Below the pieces are notes generated by a model, which was given only the letters and a program-made list of their open reading frames with translations, was not told the origin of the DNA and made no database searches. Source: Bacteroidota bacterium (GTDB lineage: Bacteria; Bacteroidota; Bacteroidia; Bacteroidales; UBA10428). Taken from it: 7,890 nt of DNA. The translations under genes and the position numbers were made by a program. Every line of letters starts with the position of its first letter. The first letter of the stretch is position 1. Location of the stretch: contig JAGDMB010000102.1 of the NCBI GenBank assembly GCA_017860375.1, forward strand, positions 1 to 7,890. The letters run 5' to 3'. Positions 6,509 to 7,890 of the stretch are shown here, in pieces.

Positions 6509-7890
6509 AAAGGAATCGCTTATCTTGACCTGGTATCGTTCCTGGCTTCCCTTTCGGGAATTGTGGCTTTACTATTCACAGGCAAATACAGGATCAGAAC
6601 CGATATTAAATTACTGATCTTTAGTATTTTGTTTCTCCTTGTCCTGTATTACTTCTCCTTGTTTGTCGAGTGGTGGGGTATCTCTGACGCGCTTGATCCA
6701 TACGAGGATCTCATTGGAACTTTAATCCCCATGATGTGGATCTTTCTTTTTTATGCTTTTATACAGAAAATAAGCAATATTGATTTGCAGACGAGCAAGA
6801 AATCATTGGATATGGCACTGACGGGTACCAGGGCGGGTACCTGGGAATGGAACATACAGACCGGAGAGGTTATTTACAACAGGCGCTGGGCGGAGATCAT
6901 CGGCTATACCCTTGAAGAACTTAAGCCTCTTGACATCACAATCCATAAGAAATTCTCCCATCCTGAGGATTTGAAAAGATCAGATGAATTGCTTAAAAAA
7001 CACATAATGGGTGAAACTGATTTCTACGAGTGCGAAGTCCGATTAAAGCATAAGAATGGCCATTGGGTTTGGATAATGGACCGGGGAATGGTCATTGAAC
7101 GCGACAAAAAAGGCAATCCGTCTCGTATAGCAGGAACGCATATTGAAATCAGCAGGCAAAAACAGGTGGAGAAAGAGCTGAAAGAACAGATTGAAAAAAA
7201 TCAGGCCATCAGTGAAAAATACCTTGAACAAAACAAAGAGTTATCGGAAAGCCTGGAAAAGATCCAGTCCATTAACCTCGAACTGAGGAGGGCCAAAGAA
7301 AAGGCCGAAGAAAGCGATCAGCTGAAATCAGCCTTCCTGGCCAACATGAGTCATGAAATCCGGACTCCGATGAATGGAATCCTGGGATTTGCGGAGCTGC
7401 TGAATAAACCCGATCTGAAGGGAGAAAAACAACAGGAATATATCCGTTTGATTCAGCAAAGCGGAAAAAGAATGCTGAATATCATCAATGAACTGATTGA
7501 CATTTCTAAGATTGAAGCCGGACAACTGGATGTGAAACTTGAAAATACCGATTTGGAAGATCTTTTGCGCAATCTGTACCTGTTCTATACGCCCGAAGCA
7601 AAGAAGCGGGGATTATCCCTGCTTTTGTCATCCAGCCTGGAAGGGGAAGAAAAACAGATCGTGACCGATAAAACAAAATTGGTGGAGATCCTCAGCAACC
7701 TTATCAGCAATGCAATGAAATACACTGAAAAAGGACGGATTGATTTTGGCTGTTCCAGGGCGGGCAATACCGTTGAGTTTTTTGTAAAGGATACCGGTAT
7801 CGGAATACCTCCTGATTTCCATGAAAAGATTTTCGAACGTTTCCGTCAGGTTAATTTAAATACTTCCAGTGCTGCGGAAGGCAGCGGTTT
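6506..7890 (+). CDS. Membrane PAS sensor histidine kinase (3' partial)
   Basis: This sensor kinase senses a signal and autophosphorylates a histidine to pass phosphate to a response regulator. The frame is open from ATG 6506 to the window end (461 codons) with no stop, so the C terminus is missing. Three hydrophobic segments (about 4-24, 33-54, 69-89) form a small membrane module without a large periplasmic domain. A PAS domain (about 97-215, with WEWNIQTG near 113-120 and WVWIMDRG near 187-194) follows, then a charged coiled-coil linker (216-272). Next come HisKA with His283 in SHEIRTP, and the ATPase domain with an N box (Asn398, Asn402 in NLISNAMKYT), a G1 box (DTGIGIP from Asp429) and an F box (FERF, 443-446). 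The window ends inside the G2 box. Whether a receiver domain follows, making it a hybrid kinase, cannot be told. It lacks the large periplasmic sensor of the hybrid two-component regulators that usually control polysaccharide loci, so it need not regulate the neighbouring enzymes. Confidence 0.92.
   Translation, partial: MKGIAYLDLVSFLASLSGIVALLFTGKYRIRTDIKLLIFSILFLLVLYYFSLFVEWWGISDALDPYEDLIGTLIPMMWIFLFYAFIQKISNIDLQTSKKSLDMALTGTRAGTWEWNIQTGEVIYNRRWAEIIGYTLEELKPLDITIHKKFSHPEDLKRSDELLKKHIMGETDFYECEVRLKHKNGHWVWIMDRGMVIERDKKGNPSRIAGTHIEISRQKQVEKELKEQIEKNQAISEKYLEQNKELSESLEKIQSINLELRRAKEKAEESDQLKSAFLANMSHEIRTPMNGILGFAELLNKPDLKGEKQQEYIRLIQQSGKRMLNIINELIDISKIEAGQLDVKLENTDLEDLLRNLYLFYTPEAKKRGLSLLLSSSLEGEEKQIVTDKTKLVEILSNLISNAMKYTEKGRIDFGCSRAGNTVEFFVKDTGIGIPPDFHEKIFERFRQVNLNTSSAAEGSG

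Overview
This window reads as a stretch of a Bacteroidota genome. Three things point there. One secreted enzyme ends in a type IX secretion C-terminal sorting domain (with the LPNPF motif), a system restricted to that phylum. The genes lack strong Shine-Dalgarno sites and start in A-rich leaders. The mix of gene types, carbohydrate-active enzymes beside a PAS sensor kinase, also fits. I cannot name a species; a free-living or environmental polysaccharide degrader is most likely.

Layout. (1) Positions 2-862, plus strand: the C-terminal part of an EFR1-type flavodoxin/ferredoxin fusion with two [4Fe-4S] motifs and a membrane tail; its start lies outside the window. (2) Positions 863-1032: a convergent intergenic spacer with three 32-33 bp tandem units, each carrying the same 13-bp palindrome, plus a degenerate fourth. 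(3) Positions 1033-3660, minus strand: an 875-residue modular SGNH/sialate-O-acetylesterase-like carbohydrate esterase with Ig-like domains, a CBM6/35-like domain and a type IX sorting tail. (4) Positions 3661-3725: a very AT-rich 65-bp divergent promoter region. (5) Positions 3726-6137, plus strand: an 803-residue GH31 glycosidase, alpha-xylosidase-like by motif. (6) Positions 6228-6506: a 92-residue three-helix membrane protein. (7) Positions 6506-7890: a membrane PAS-HisKA-HATPase histidine kinase that overlaps gene 6 by one base and runs off the window end.

How the genes may work together. The esterase and GH31 enzyme share one short divergent promoter region. Together they look like a deacetylate-then-trim pair for an acetylated alpha-linked side-chain glycan; acetylated xyloglucan is the most attractive guess but is not proven by the sequence. 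The small membrane protein and the kinase form a tightly coupled pair. Their membrane modules look alike, with two glutamates at identical 12-residue spacing, which suggests a split or duplicated sensor. This pair and the palindromic repeat cluster are the least ordinary parts of the window. I see no CRISPR array, insertion sequence, tRNA or rRNA.
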